DNA of 64,000 nucleotides, taken from assembly GCA_013399115.1 (NCBI GenBank), contig VXAA01006455.1, positions 400,177 to 464,176 of the forward strand. The letters are read 5' to 3'. Origin of the DNA: Anseranas semipalmata (taxonomy: Eukaryota; Chordata; Aves; Anseriformes; Anseranatidae). Under the pieces are notes generated by a model. The model was not told the origin of the DNA, ran no database searches, and saw nothing but the letters and a program-made list of their open reading frames with translations. Within the stretch, counting starts at the first letter, position 1. Every line of letters starts with the position of its first letter. Position numbers and translations under genes: made by a program. Positions 38,201 to 47,493 of the stretch are shown here, one piece after another.

Positions 38201-41200
38201 TCTAAATGAATCCCAGAGGTGAGTAACCCAGCAAGTGGGAAGGCTGGTGAATTAAGAACTATATGAGAATAACACATTTTGCACAGCCAGAGCTACTGCA
38301 GGGTAGGTAGCCACTGATATTTCAAATATGGGTAGGTGGCCACTGATATTTCAAATACTTGTACATACCAGTTCCAATGTCAATACGCATATTTTAAAAA
38401 AGGAAGTTAAGCAGGACTCACGCTTCAGGCTAGGAAAACAAAACCCAGGAAAAAGGTAAGGTGAGCAGCTGATGGATGTTCCTCATCCCTTCCCTGCAAA
38501 CCTCTGAAACTCTAATGTTCTGGTGAGATGTGCCAGCTGCAGCAGCACAGGCTCCTGGCATGGCCCAGGAGGCTCTTACTATCTGATTAAAAAGCATTGA
38601 TGTAGCATGAAAGCTACCAGGGATTACGGCTAAACAGAGGTGAAGTCTTTCTGATCCTTTCTGTGATGACTAAAAAGCTCTCAGATTTGCAAATACTTCA
38701 GTGGAGTAGTACCTATATTTATAATATTATTAATATAATTTATTATTTATTATTAATAATTTACTTGGAAAAGAAGGACCAACAGCTCAAAAGTCAAAAA
38801 AAAACAAGAGACTCAAAGGCAGGATATGATCTTGCAAGGGGCATGGGCACAAATTTGTTCCATCTTCTAATATGGGTGGGAAGAAGGAACTCCAACAGTT
38901 TCAGCTGCAGGGCATCTTGCACCCTTCGGGCATCCAGAAGGCACAAGGAGCAAAAGTGAGCTCACAACAGATACTGCTATTGAGCAAGACTCTGGTCTCA
39001 TGTTGATGAAACACACGTGTACCAAGAGGGGAGTCTGTGCCCAAAGTGCTTAAGAATAACAATTACATTTCACTGCCTCACAAAGGCATCTTTTTGGAAT
39101 CAAATTAGAATACTTGTACAAATAAATACCTGAACGCAGCTGCCATTGGCAACATGAAACGGCTTTAGGGATAAGTGCTCTGTTAATGTGAAATAAACCT
39201 AAGTGAAATGGGTGAGGGGGAGGCTCCACTGCATAGGCAATGCAAACATACAGATTTTTTGCAAAATGAAGAAGAACAGAGCCCGCGACACTTACCCTGG
39301 CCTCGCTTCTCTGCTACTAGATACAGCTGGCACTGAACTAGCTCATCTCCAGGGCCGGCCTCCCCACCGTGAACTAGTTAGCGCCTTTGGTCTGTGGCCC
39401 TCTTTCACACCACTGCAAGCTTACCCGCATTTGATCGTTTCTTTGGATTTTTGAGACTTCGGCACCTGCCGCTGGCAGAGCTGCTGTTCTCGCTCATGGA
39501 GTCTTGCGCGGAAGAGGCGCTCCCTGTCGCCTCGCTGTCCCTCATCATGCTCTCGTAGCCGCTGCTGCCCCCGCTGTGGTAGAACAGGGCGGTCTTCCCC
39601 ATGGCGGGGGGCAGCTCCCCGCTCAGGACGCTGCTGTTGTCGCTGCCATGACCACTGCTACAGCGGTGAGGTTTCCGGGGAGGGGTGATCTTGCTGTAGG
39701 GGGACGGCAGCATGTGAATGGCAGGCTTCTCCTCCCCATGAAGGCCCCCGCGCTCATCTGCCTCCGAGTTTCCCCGCAGCTGCAAACCTCTGGAGCCGGC
39801 GCTGCCTTGCAGCAGCTCTGAAATCCGCCCGTTGACAGCCCGAAGTGGCAATTTGGAAGCAAGGCTGGAGCCTCTGTTTCTGCTGAGGGACTGCGTTGAC
39901 CAGGACATATTCTTCCCGCTTGGAGGCAAACTGGAGCTCTGCCCGACGGACTGAGGCAGAGACTTGGTCGAAAAGCTGAGCGTTTTGGTGGCAGAGGCAG
40001 ACAGGCTTCGGGCCTTGGGACTCGCCAACAGGAGCTTGCTGACCGCAGAGATCTTCGACTGGCCGGCTTTCGGGGAGGCCCCTGCAGACTGGGAGAGCCC
40101 CGAGTTGGTTGGTGAGGACATGACACTGCGGCTGACGCTCCTTCCGGCCCTAGGCATGGTGGTGTCTTTGCTAGGGCTCATTTTGGAGCTCACAGAGGAC
40201 AGGCTTTCTGCTCTTTCCAGTGAGAGACACTCGTAGTGGCTTCCTGTAGACCTCCCTAGGGAGTTGGTCCTGCTGGCAAGCTGCTCCAGCTTGGCACTGA
40301 ACAGCTTGCTGCTGCTGTTGCTGCTGCTGCTGTCAATGCCCGGGCCCTTTGGTTTGGCATTCAGCTCCTCGGGGAAGCTGGCCAGGAAGGGCCCGGGCTG
40401 GCCGGAGGGACTGCTGGTGGTGCTGCTGGCAGCGCTGTGCTGGGGGCTGGCTCTGTTCTTCTGATCCAAGCTTGACTTTCTCACCGGTGGCAGAGGAGGG
40501 GTCCCTTTGGGGCGAGTGAGGACACAGTGTTTGGGAGAGGCCATTTTTTTGTCCAGGCTAGCCTTAGAAAACTGGGGGTGGGCAGCAGACCCGGCTCCGC
40601 TGCTGTCAGCGGCAGTAGGATGGAGGTGACTGTCGGGCTCCTCCAGCTTGCCTGCCTTTGGGAGCCCTCGAGGGAGGCTGCAGCTCTTCAAGCCATCAGT
40701 GGAATGAATGGGGCTTTGGGTTGCAGAGCCAGATGCTGCCATCTCACACCCATCCACGATCCTCTTCAGACTGTCAGATCCTGGGGAGATAGAGGCATCC
40801 CCACAGCTGCTACTGCTAAACCTGTCTGCTGAGGACTGCTTTGCGCTGAGCTCAGGCTTGGTTGAAACTGTGGCCGTGTCAGGCCTTGGCTCATCACTGC
40901 TCCCAGCACTGTCCTTTTTTACCTCTTCTTCTCTCTTCAGCCAAGGATCTTCAAATTTGATATCCTTCTTAGCGCTGGATTCTTTCCCCTCATGGGGATG
41001 AGCAGCCTTTGGGTCTGCAGTTACGGCCGATACAGCATCATCAGTGTCTTGTGCTTTGAAGGGACTAACGGCAATACATGGATAAACAGTAATGTTTGTC
41101 TTCATTGGGATGTAGCCCTCACAGCTACTGAGGCTTGCAGTGTTTTTAATTGTGACAGTAGTTTTCCCTAGAGCTGATATTTTACAGCCTTTGATGGGTG

Positions 41201-44159
41201 GCACTTTGCCGAAAGCTTCCTCCCCCATTTCTGACAGTATGAGCATGTTGTCAGTCACTGGCTTCTGTTTGTCACCTACACAAATCATGCTGGCACTTTG
41301 TATGGTGCTTGCAAACTCAGAAACAGGGGGTTCTGCCATTGCTTCTCCATGCCCATAGCATGCCTGGGCAATGAAACTGTGGCATGACTGTTCACCATCA
41401 CTCCCTGTGCTCATTTCGCTCAACCAGGAGCTGATAGATGAGCGCCTGCTGCCATCATCCTGGGATTTGTCATCCAGGCCCAACTTTGGAAGTGGAAGGA
41501 ACTGTGTGATGCTGACTTCAGACACAGGAGCTGCACTGGAGTAACATTCAAGATCTTCGGATATGCTGCTGATAATACTGACTGGCCTAGACCCAGAGGC
41601 CAAAGCCTGCACAGAGCAGTCACTGTTAAAACTGATGATACTGGTTGGGCGCCCATTGTCAAGGACCCCACTAATGGTTAGCTCTTCTACAAGGGTGAAC
41701 ACCAGCTCATCCTCTCCGTTCAGTTCCAATGGCTGCTGCACAGTCACCATGGTGGTGCTCAGAATTTCCTTCTTGGATTCAGGAGAAATGCTTTGTTGCT
41801 GATCTTCATCAAGAATGGTCTCTTCGAAATCCCCACTGCTGGAAGACACTGACTTCTTCATGATCTGAGGGCTCATTCCTACAGGTGGGGTCCGGATTTC
41901 TGGCTGTAATGAAGATTCACTAGATGTCATCCCAGTATCCTTACTCAGAGGAGCTGGTGGCGGAGTGGTGCTGGGCAGGACTCCTTTCTGCGTATAGACC
42001 TTGCACCTCTGGGAAGGAGAAGTTGGTGGCTTGTACTCAGATGTCTTGGAGAGGCTCGCAATGCCAAGCCGGGGCGAACCCATTGGCCTAGGTTTGCCTT
42101 CCACAAATCCACAGGTGTTGAGACCTTCTCTGCTGCTCTGCAAGCTGGTGCTGTGTGCTAACTGGCAAGAGCTAAGCTCTTTACTAGAGCTGCCTGTTAC
42201 ACTCCTGGGAGAAGAAGGAGTTGAAACATTAGTAAGAGCTCCAGAAGGAATGGGGGAGTGATTTCTTTTAGTTTTGCTGGGTGTTGCATTTATATTTTCC
42301 TTGGCTTCTCTATCAGGATGCTGACATTCTGGCATTGTATCTTCCTTATCTGCCTCTGGTAAGTGGCTAAGCTCTGCCAGTTGGCTTGAGACAGAGCACT
42401 TAGACATCTGGTCTGAGCTAAATTGAGCAGGCATCTCTTCAAAGGGAAATTTGTCGGTCTCTTCACTGCCATCTATGCAATCCAACCTCTCCTGGAGCTC
42501 TGCAAAGGTGTTGCACTTCAGGCAATCTCTTTCAGATGTGCTGGGCCCTGATTCACTACCTTCCTCCAGCCTGCCCTCATTTTTGGTCTTTTGCAGTGCA
42601 GGAACTATGGGAACAAAGTCAGGAGGACCCTCATTATCTGTCAGTTCCTTATCAGAAAGGGCAGTGCCATTGGGGCCAACATAAATCACCGTATCACAGG
42701 ACTGCTCACTGCTGGACGAATAATCGGGATCACTTGACAAATGCAAAATAGGGAAGTCTGGGTCAACGGTGTTTCTAGAATGGAAAGGTCTCAGCTGGGT
42801 TGGCCGCCGCATCCTGCCCTCCTCACAAGAGCTCTCTCCTCCAGAAGAACTTGATGTGTACTGCAATGTCAGAGAGACAGAGACCGTGACATTTCAGTAT
42901 TGCAAACAGCTCCTTGCACAAAGCACACACACAAAAAAGTCACAGTCACATCTAAACTGGGAAATCTCTAAACTAAGGCACAGAGCTCTGAAGCCTCTTA
43001 TATCCAGTCTTACAGCAAACACACAGCAGCATTCAACAGCGAACCCAATGCCCCAGCTCTAAATGCCCCACTCTAAAGAGTCATGAGATTTCCAAAGAAA
43101 AAGTACTGAATAAATGGATCAGGATCCCTCACCTAATTTAGTCCAACCAAAGAAATCAGATATTTGCCAAAGCCTTTCCTGATTTTGTGTGTGTGAAGAG
43201 GAACAAGAAAGCTCATTACACAAGTAAGGCACAGAAAATAAAGACAATCCCTTTTGGTCGTACTACCAGTTTTTGTAATTGTATAATGTGCACACAGAGA
43301 GTCTCTGAGGGCACACTGCTGTGATGGTGTGTGGACTGAATCCCTTCACTTGTCTCTCTTCAAAGTTTTTGTCAATCCATAGGCCGTCAATTTAAATCAG
43401 ACATTCACTGGTTGTGCTCATTTCACAATGCAAACTATACAGAAAGAACCAGGCCTCCATAAACACTGAATTGGATACAGCCCACCATCACTTTACTTCT
43501 TGGAAAACCTATCATCCATATTTAGAAGCAGTCAGAATAAAAGGGGCATTGGTGCTGGCAATGGACACATTGCTTTGCATTTATTTTGCTCCTGCTCGCT
43601 GAGAAGCTCTGTGCTTCTATGAGAAGCACAGAGAATCTAATTCTTCATTAATCCCAATTTCCTTTACAGTGGTTTCATTCCTTATTATTTCATTAGTACT
43701 AAGAATATAACTGAAAATTTATTCTCTCAGCTGTATCAGTATATGAGGCCAACTTACAAACCTGTTATAACAGATAAGTTTGAACTCGCTCCTCTATCCG
43801 AAGCTGAAGCGTTTACCCCTGCTAGTCTCTGCTATGTGCTCTGAGCCACTCGCCTAGGACAGGGTACATACGACCTGTGCACTTTGTAATTGATTACTGA
43901 TTTTGTTACATGCTGCTCTACCCAGTTAAGGATCCTTCAGGGTCCTTCTTGCTCCCCCCTCCAGCATTACAAGAAGAAAGTTATACATTGTCTTACCTTA
44001 GTTTTCTTTTTCTTCATCCTGAGGACTCTTGATGCAATCTGGATGGTGGACAGCGTCTCAGCGTAGTTCCCCGCAGCGGCTGAAATGTGAGCTATCATTG
44101 TGGTGCGGCAGTTCATATTCCCGAGGGACTCTCGAAGCAACATGGTGAGCTTGCTGTCT
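23119..44159 (-). CDS. KIF26B: KIF26B, C-terminal two thirds (five exons)
   Basis: Joined coding exons on the minus strand are 44159-43997, 42860-39425, 26800-26598, 25258-25108 and 23267-23119: 4102 bases, giving 1366 residues plus one leading split-codon base. All four internal introns (1136, 12624, 1339 and 1840 bp) are GT-AG and all phases agree, so no exon is missing between them. The product is KIF26B, an unconventional kinesin of the kinesin-11 group. In the literature this group has a degenerate motor, and KIF26B acts in kidney mesenchyme adhesion through non-muscle myosin and is a target of Wnt5a-ROR signalling. The visible part covers the end of the motor, a huge Ser-rich exon and a conserved C-terminal module. 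The family is about 2100 residues long, so the first third, with most of the motor, lies beyond the right edge. No frameshift or internal stop is seen. KIF26A is the alternative, but block-by-block likeness and the neighbouring SMYD3 favour KIF26B. Confidence 0.95.
23268..25107 (-). other. KIF26B: KIF26B intron, 1840 bp
   Basis: The donor GTAAGGA is at 25107-25101 (minus strand) and the acceptor TTTCCTACAG ends at 23268. I see no gene inside. It contains a short direct repeat (two near copies of 'ctgaatctgaga', about 23877-23905) and a T-rich run near 24471-24480. Confidence 0.9.
25108..25258 (-). CDS. KIF26B: KIF26B coding exon (coiled-coil segment)
   Basis: The acceptor TGGTTGGCAG is followed by GAA GTG ATA TGT. 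The exon gives 50 full codons ([10 protein letters not shown] to NKWLSE) plus one base of a split Phe codon, before the donor GTAAGGA. The central part, [23 protein letters not shown], shows a heptad-like spacing of hydrophobic residues and is a likely coiled coil or long amphipathic helix. It is followed by a [10 protein letters not shown] motif. The exon is very similar to mammalian KIF26B. The phase is 0 at its start and 1 at its end, matching both neighbours. Confidence 0.95.
25259..26597 (-). other. KIF26B: KIF26B intron, 1339 bp
   Basis: The donor GTGAGTG is at 26597-26591 and the acceptor GGTTGGCAG ends at 25259. No gene, repeat family or structured element is recognised inside. Confidence 0.9.
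26598..26800 (-). CDS. KIF26B: KIF26B coding exon (basic plus [13 protein letters not shown] block)
   Basis: The acceptor TTTGCAG ends at 26801. Two bases complete a split Gly codon, then 67 codons run from [10 protein letters not shown] to RRRGGDSK before the donor GTGAGTG. The exon begins with a basic patch (Q-R-R-R) and a Ser/Pro stretch. It then carries [10 protein letters not shown], followed by [20 protein letters not shown]. The latter looks like a short beta-to-helix unit and is a hallmark of the KIF26B C-terminus. The proline-rich first half may be a flexible linker from the Ser-rich region. Confidence 0.95.
33630..34158 (+). mobile_element. CR1 LINE, 5'-truncated 3' end (non-LTR retrotransposon)
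   Basis: The stretch is a typical avian CR1 3' fragment. It begins near 'gcatgggtcacaaccccacctgg', carries the end of the reverse-transcriptase ORF ([13 protein letters not shown], then [21 protein letters not shown]) and closes with the family tail 'aaggtcccttccaaccc ... attctgtggtcctatga'. The coding part switches frame near 33826, where one base seems to be missing in 'gcagccttcagtacctaaa', so no intact protein is possible. It is antisense to KIF26B and lies inside its 12.6-kb intron. Truncation at the 5' end is normal for CR1, and the clean 3' tail suggests moderate age. Confidence 0.93.
35563..35725 (+). repeat. Ancient MIR-type (CORE-SINE) fragment
   Basis: Several MIR blocks are seen in the right order: 'ggatctgactctcacgtagctg', 'cactgggtaagtcaataaggctctctgcctt', 'ttctgcacctgtaaaatggggt' and finally 'ggtggattaaa'. 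In MIR the last two correspond to the 'catctgtaaaatgggg' and 'gaggattaaatga' parts. The copy is diverged, as expected for a repeat that predates the bird-mammal split, and it lies in a KIF26B intron. Confidence 0.6.
35746..35783. repeat. 19-bp perfect tandem duplication
   Basis: AAACATATGACTTTTATTG occurs twice, end to end, with no mismatch (35746-35764, 35765-35783). It directly follows the MIR-like fragment. Confidence 0.88.
38301..38358. repeat. 29-bp tandem duplication
   Basis: Two adjacent 29-bp units, 38301-38329 and 38330-38358, share the core GCCACTGATATTTCAAATA and differ at only two places. It lies in a KIF26B intron. Confidence 0.88.
38713..38765. repeat. AT-rich simple sequence (TTA/AAT type)
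   Basis: A run of TTATTAATAAT-like words about 50 bp long, almost free of G and C. Confidence 0.75.
39425..42860 (-). CDS. KIF26B: KIF26B giant Ser-rich exon
   Basis: A single open exon of 3436 bp (1145 codons plus one base) begins after the acceptor CATTGCAG with [20 protein letters not shown] and ends at the donor GTAAGC. It encodes the long central region of KIF26B, which is very rich in Ser, Pro and Lys and probably disordered. Conserved islands stand out. An acidic block near exon residues 45-65 contains [30 protein letters not shown] lies near 380-400. [12 protein letters not shown] lies near 635-645. A proline motif P-P-L-P-P-V-R-K lies near 785-795. The block [21 protein letters not shown] lies near 1085-1105. 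Numerous S-P and R-x-x-S sites suggest heavy phosphorylation. A short Ser-coding triplet run (CTG on plus, 40308-40332) lies inside. The frame is intact. Plus-strand frames over this exon are shadows. Confidence 0.96.
40308..40332. repeat. Coding CTG/AGC triplet run
   Basis: GCT repeats with one GTT interruption on the plus strand read as AGC/AAC on the coding strand, giving a run of Ser with one Asn just before S-K-L-F-S-A-K. Such runs often vary in length between species. Confidence 0.75.
42861..43996 (-). other. KIF26B: KIF26B intron, 1136 bp
   Basis: The donor GTAAGA is at 43996-43991 and the acceptor TGACATTGCAG ends at 42861. The intron holds a perfect 12-bp inverted repeat with a 3-base loop at 43607-43633. 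No gene is seen. Confidence 0.92.
43607..43633. repeat. Perfect 12-bp hairpin, 3-nt loop
   Basis: CTCTGTGCTTCT and AGAAGCACAGAG are exact reverse complements separated by ATG. It lies in the 1.1-kb KIF26B intron between the last motor exon and the giant exon. Confidence 0.85.
43997..44159 (-). CDS. KIF26B: KIF26B exon with the end of the kinesin motor domain
   Basis: The acceptor TTTTGCAG ends at 44160. One base completes an upstream codon, then 54 codons run from [10 protein letters not shown] to RMKKKKTK before the donor GTAAGA. This is the last part of the kinesin motor fold: the S-K-L-T-x-L-L-x-x-S-L-G microtubule-binding motif, a T-T-M-I-A-H-I-S strand and the final helix [14 protein letters not shown], then a basic neck (K-K-K-K-T-K). 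Conventional kinesins have S-L-G-G-N at the motif end. Here it is S-L-G-N-M-N, so the second Gly is replaced, as recalled for the KIF26 group. Upstream motor exons were not found to the right in this window. Confidence 0.96.
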
Positions 44160-47100
44160 CTGCAAAATAAAATGAATTAAGGCTGCATTAGCAATCGAGG
44201 CTTCACTTTGACCATCGTGATGTGACTTGGGTCTCAGCAAGATCTTTTCTCCTCTTTTTAATGGAATCCTAATTAGTTCTGTTCCTCAGGTCACACTATC
44301 TCGTGTCTGCAGCTGAGCACACTGAAAGACCCTGGACTACAACTTAAACTTCTTTTGTCTTTCCAGTTCCCCCTCTATGTCTTCTTCTGGTCTCATTCCT
44401 TCAGCACTGTTACCTTTGTGAATACAGAGTTGCAGACCAGCACTGGAGACTGTTAAGGAGCCACTGCAGCAAACGTCAAATTGCTGCCCTTTTCCAGTGT
44501 GCAGTGTACAAGCAAACCTGGCCTAGCTCTGGAGGACAAGAATGTAGTGTATTACATCAGAGGACGCAAAGTTTTTCTTGCCTGCTGGGGCACTGCATAA
44601 TTCAATAATACTAGTAGTTAAATCACTGAAATTAATTTTGGATGATACTGCTGAAATACAAAACAATGAAGCCTTAAGACTTCTCACAATTGTTCTTTCA
44701 TATTAGATCTTTTCTTCTGCTGAGGTGGGAATCAAATTTTCTGTTCTTGCCATTTACTCTATTGTTCAGAACAGGATAGCTTTTGAAATGCTGATGCCTT
44801 ATTGTGGGGCTGTGACTGGACTAAGAATGGGAATTGTCGAGCATGACAATTTTAACAGGATAATGATGCATATATAACGTCCCTGTGGTGCTCATACAAT
44901 CCTGTAGTCAAAAACAGACGATACAGTTTTTTTAAGGGAGCTTTAGCTATGAGATGCACAGGTCGACAAGCTGACTAGTTGGGAAATGGTATCCTTTTGA
45001 AGAGAGCATCTCCTGCACTAAAGATTGTGGAGAATACTTACATATGGCTGAAAGCAAAGACAACAACAGCCTGATATTTACCTATTGCTCAATGAATTGC
45101 TTTCACTGTTGTAACGACAACAATACTGTCAGTAACTATGGATCAGATTTCTGGGGCTCACTGTTCAATATCTGCTAATACCAATGGTGTATGTGTGCCT
45201 TTAGTCATCCACTTAACATTCCCAGCTCATGCAAATTCTGCATAAAGCTGCAATTTGTGGGAAATGAGCCTATGTCTACTGGACAGGACTAACAGACAAA
45301 CATCAAAATTCTTGAACTTCTCTTTTTGATTGGGAAAACAACAGCATTTTGGATGTATATTTTGATGCATCTAGAAATAAGGCTGGGGAGCTCATAAATT
45401 GTGTTTCTCCCAAGTTTTCTAGTACTTGTGATTCCAGCTAGGCTAGCAATATTGGATGGAAAATATTTTCTGTTTCAGGATTTCTGCCTCCTTCTGCTCC
45501 AGACACATTGAAGACAGTCTGGCGGCTTTGAGAAGCAAACAAATATCCATAAAGACTACACTGAGATGGCCTCATTCATTTCACTTGTGACCTAAGGCTG
45601 CTTTGAATCCACAGATCCAGAGTTAATAGGCTGCTGTACCCCAGGTTAGTGGCCCTCCTTTCCATCAAGGAATAATTAAGATGTCAAATTTTGTACATCA
45701 GTTACTTCCACTCCGATGCAGAGTTAAACGGAAATTATTAACATCTGCACAGAAATCAATAACAAGCCTTTCATTTGCTAGTGCTTCTACGATAGCAAAA
45801 CATGAGACAACAGGGGAAAGGGCAAAAGAATGCATTCTGAACATGTCAGTCTCCTGAGAATACATAAGCCATGCAGCCAGCATCAGCACGCTGTGGTGTG
45901 GCTCTCCTAGAGCTATATGCATTATGAATATAAAATAATCTGTGCCATCTGCCTTGTACTGAAAGACACACTTGCAAGAAGAATGATGATACAGAGGAAA
46001 TTCTTATTCTATAATTCAAATTCTATGACATATACCAGAAAGAAACTAAAGGGCAGATTTTTTTTAGGACTGAAGCAAGAAAATTAGCAGCAAAAAAGCC
46101 CAAGCAACACTGATTTCTAATTTCAGAGTTTCCTCATTCAACACTGCCTGTATCTTGACTATCAACTTAGCTTTGGACACAGATAAAATAACCAGCCCCC
46201 TGTCACTATTGTACATTGAGAAATAAAATAAAGAGGAAGAAATTTGCTAATCACATATTTTTGTCTATTCTGGATATTGTCACAAGACATTCACCTGTTC
46301 GTGGTTCACTGATCTCTCACAATAGCACCTGCCAACTTCTAATGAAAAGAATGAAAATCAAAGGGAACATAATAACACAAGCATGTGGCTTAGTAATTAT
46401 TAGTTTTTAACTCACCCTATCCTCAACAAGTAAAATTATTAATGAAATACTATGTACGTCTCACTGAAATTCACTTGTCATACAGTGTGAGATGAGTAGA
46501 TGCTTTGCTCTTCTGAGTGCTGACATGGCATTTCTGCTTGAAAAGGGAAAGGCTCTGAATTGCTTCATTACATGATTCATGAGCTGGTATTTGCAAAAGC
46601 AAAATTTCCTGTGAAGCTACAAGTTTTACAAAGAGAAGGTCTGGACTAAAAGTTTTGAGAAGGAAGAACTTTGTTGATCTTCTGCCTGTGCAAACCAACT
46701 AAGACAGGAAATTTTGAAGAAAGCTCACAGAAGGGTTGCTGCTCCTGGTGCTCATCGTATTGAGCAGAGGCGGGTCTGTAGAAGGTTACAGATTTCTCAC
46801 AGCAGCTAGTAAACTGAGCCAATTTCTTTATAGCAAATGGGAGACCTTCAGGGAGGCAAGTGGTCCATTTCTAGTCTGCTCTAAGAGAATTAAAATGATA
46901 TGCCAGAGCAACATGTTAACCCCATTTTATATATCTGTCTTCATTTTAAATGTAGTTCTATCCCATACACTAATGTTTTTACAGTTTAGGAAATTTATCA
47001 TAACCCCTCATGAATATTGGAATAGAACACACAGAGAACAATGAAGGTGTGGACAGAACAACACCACACTTCAAACTCCAAAGCCTTTATATCAGTAAGC

Positions 47101-47465
47101 CCACTCTGCAGCCTTTTCAGTACTTAAAGGTTATCTGATTTTTCTAACTGCATCAGTTGGTCTAATAAAATATATTACCCTTACTTGTAAACCCTTTCTT
47201 GCCTTGCTCCTTAGACCATCATGGCTACAGCAAAATACTATTAAATAGTATCCCTACATCCCACACAGATAAAACCACAAAATAAACTATGCAAAGCTCT
47301 GTCTTTGGAAAATAAAAAAAAAAAACAAAGGCAAGAGCCCTGGGGACAGGAAACTACACTCAGGCAGCACGTCAGCAGGTAAGGTACAGAGGAACTAGAA
47401 AGGAAGAACTGTGCAGGTGGCCAGACAGAAAGCTTCACTTCGTTCCATGAAGTGGCAGCTGTCCA

Positions 47466-47493
47466 CATGGAGAAGAATTCTCTCTTCTCCATG
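47466..47493. repeat. Perfect 11-bp hairpin, 6-nt loop
   Basis: CATGGAGAAGA and TCTTCTCCATG are exact reverse complements separated by ATTCTC. It is too short on its own to be a microRNA precursor. Confidence 0.85.

Larger units (their letters stand above)
26801..39424 (-). other. KIF26B: KIF26B intron, 12.6 kb
   Basis: The donor GTAAGC is at 39424-39419 and the acceptor ends at 26801. It contains a CR1 LINE copy in the plus orientation (about 33.63-34.16 kb), an ancient MIR-like element (about 35.56-35.72 kb), two short tandem duplications (35746-35783, 38301-38358), a small GC-rich stretch near 29.27-29.42 kb and AT-rich simple sequence near 38.71-38.77 kb. I find no additional gene. The 147-codon minus-strand frame at 30127-30570 shows no domain and no credible splice context. 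Confidence 0.85.

Noticed and set aside
39504..42684. Numerous plus-strand open frames over the KIF26B giant exon
   Set aside because: Shadows of the real minus-strand coding frame.
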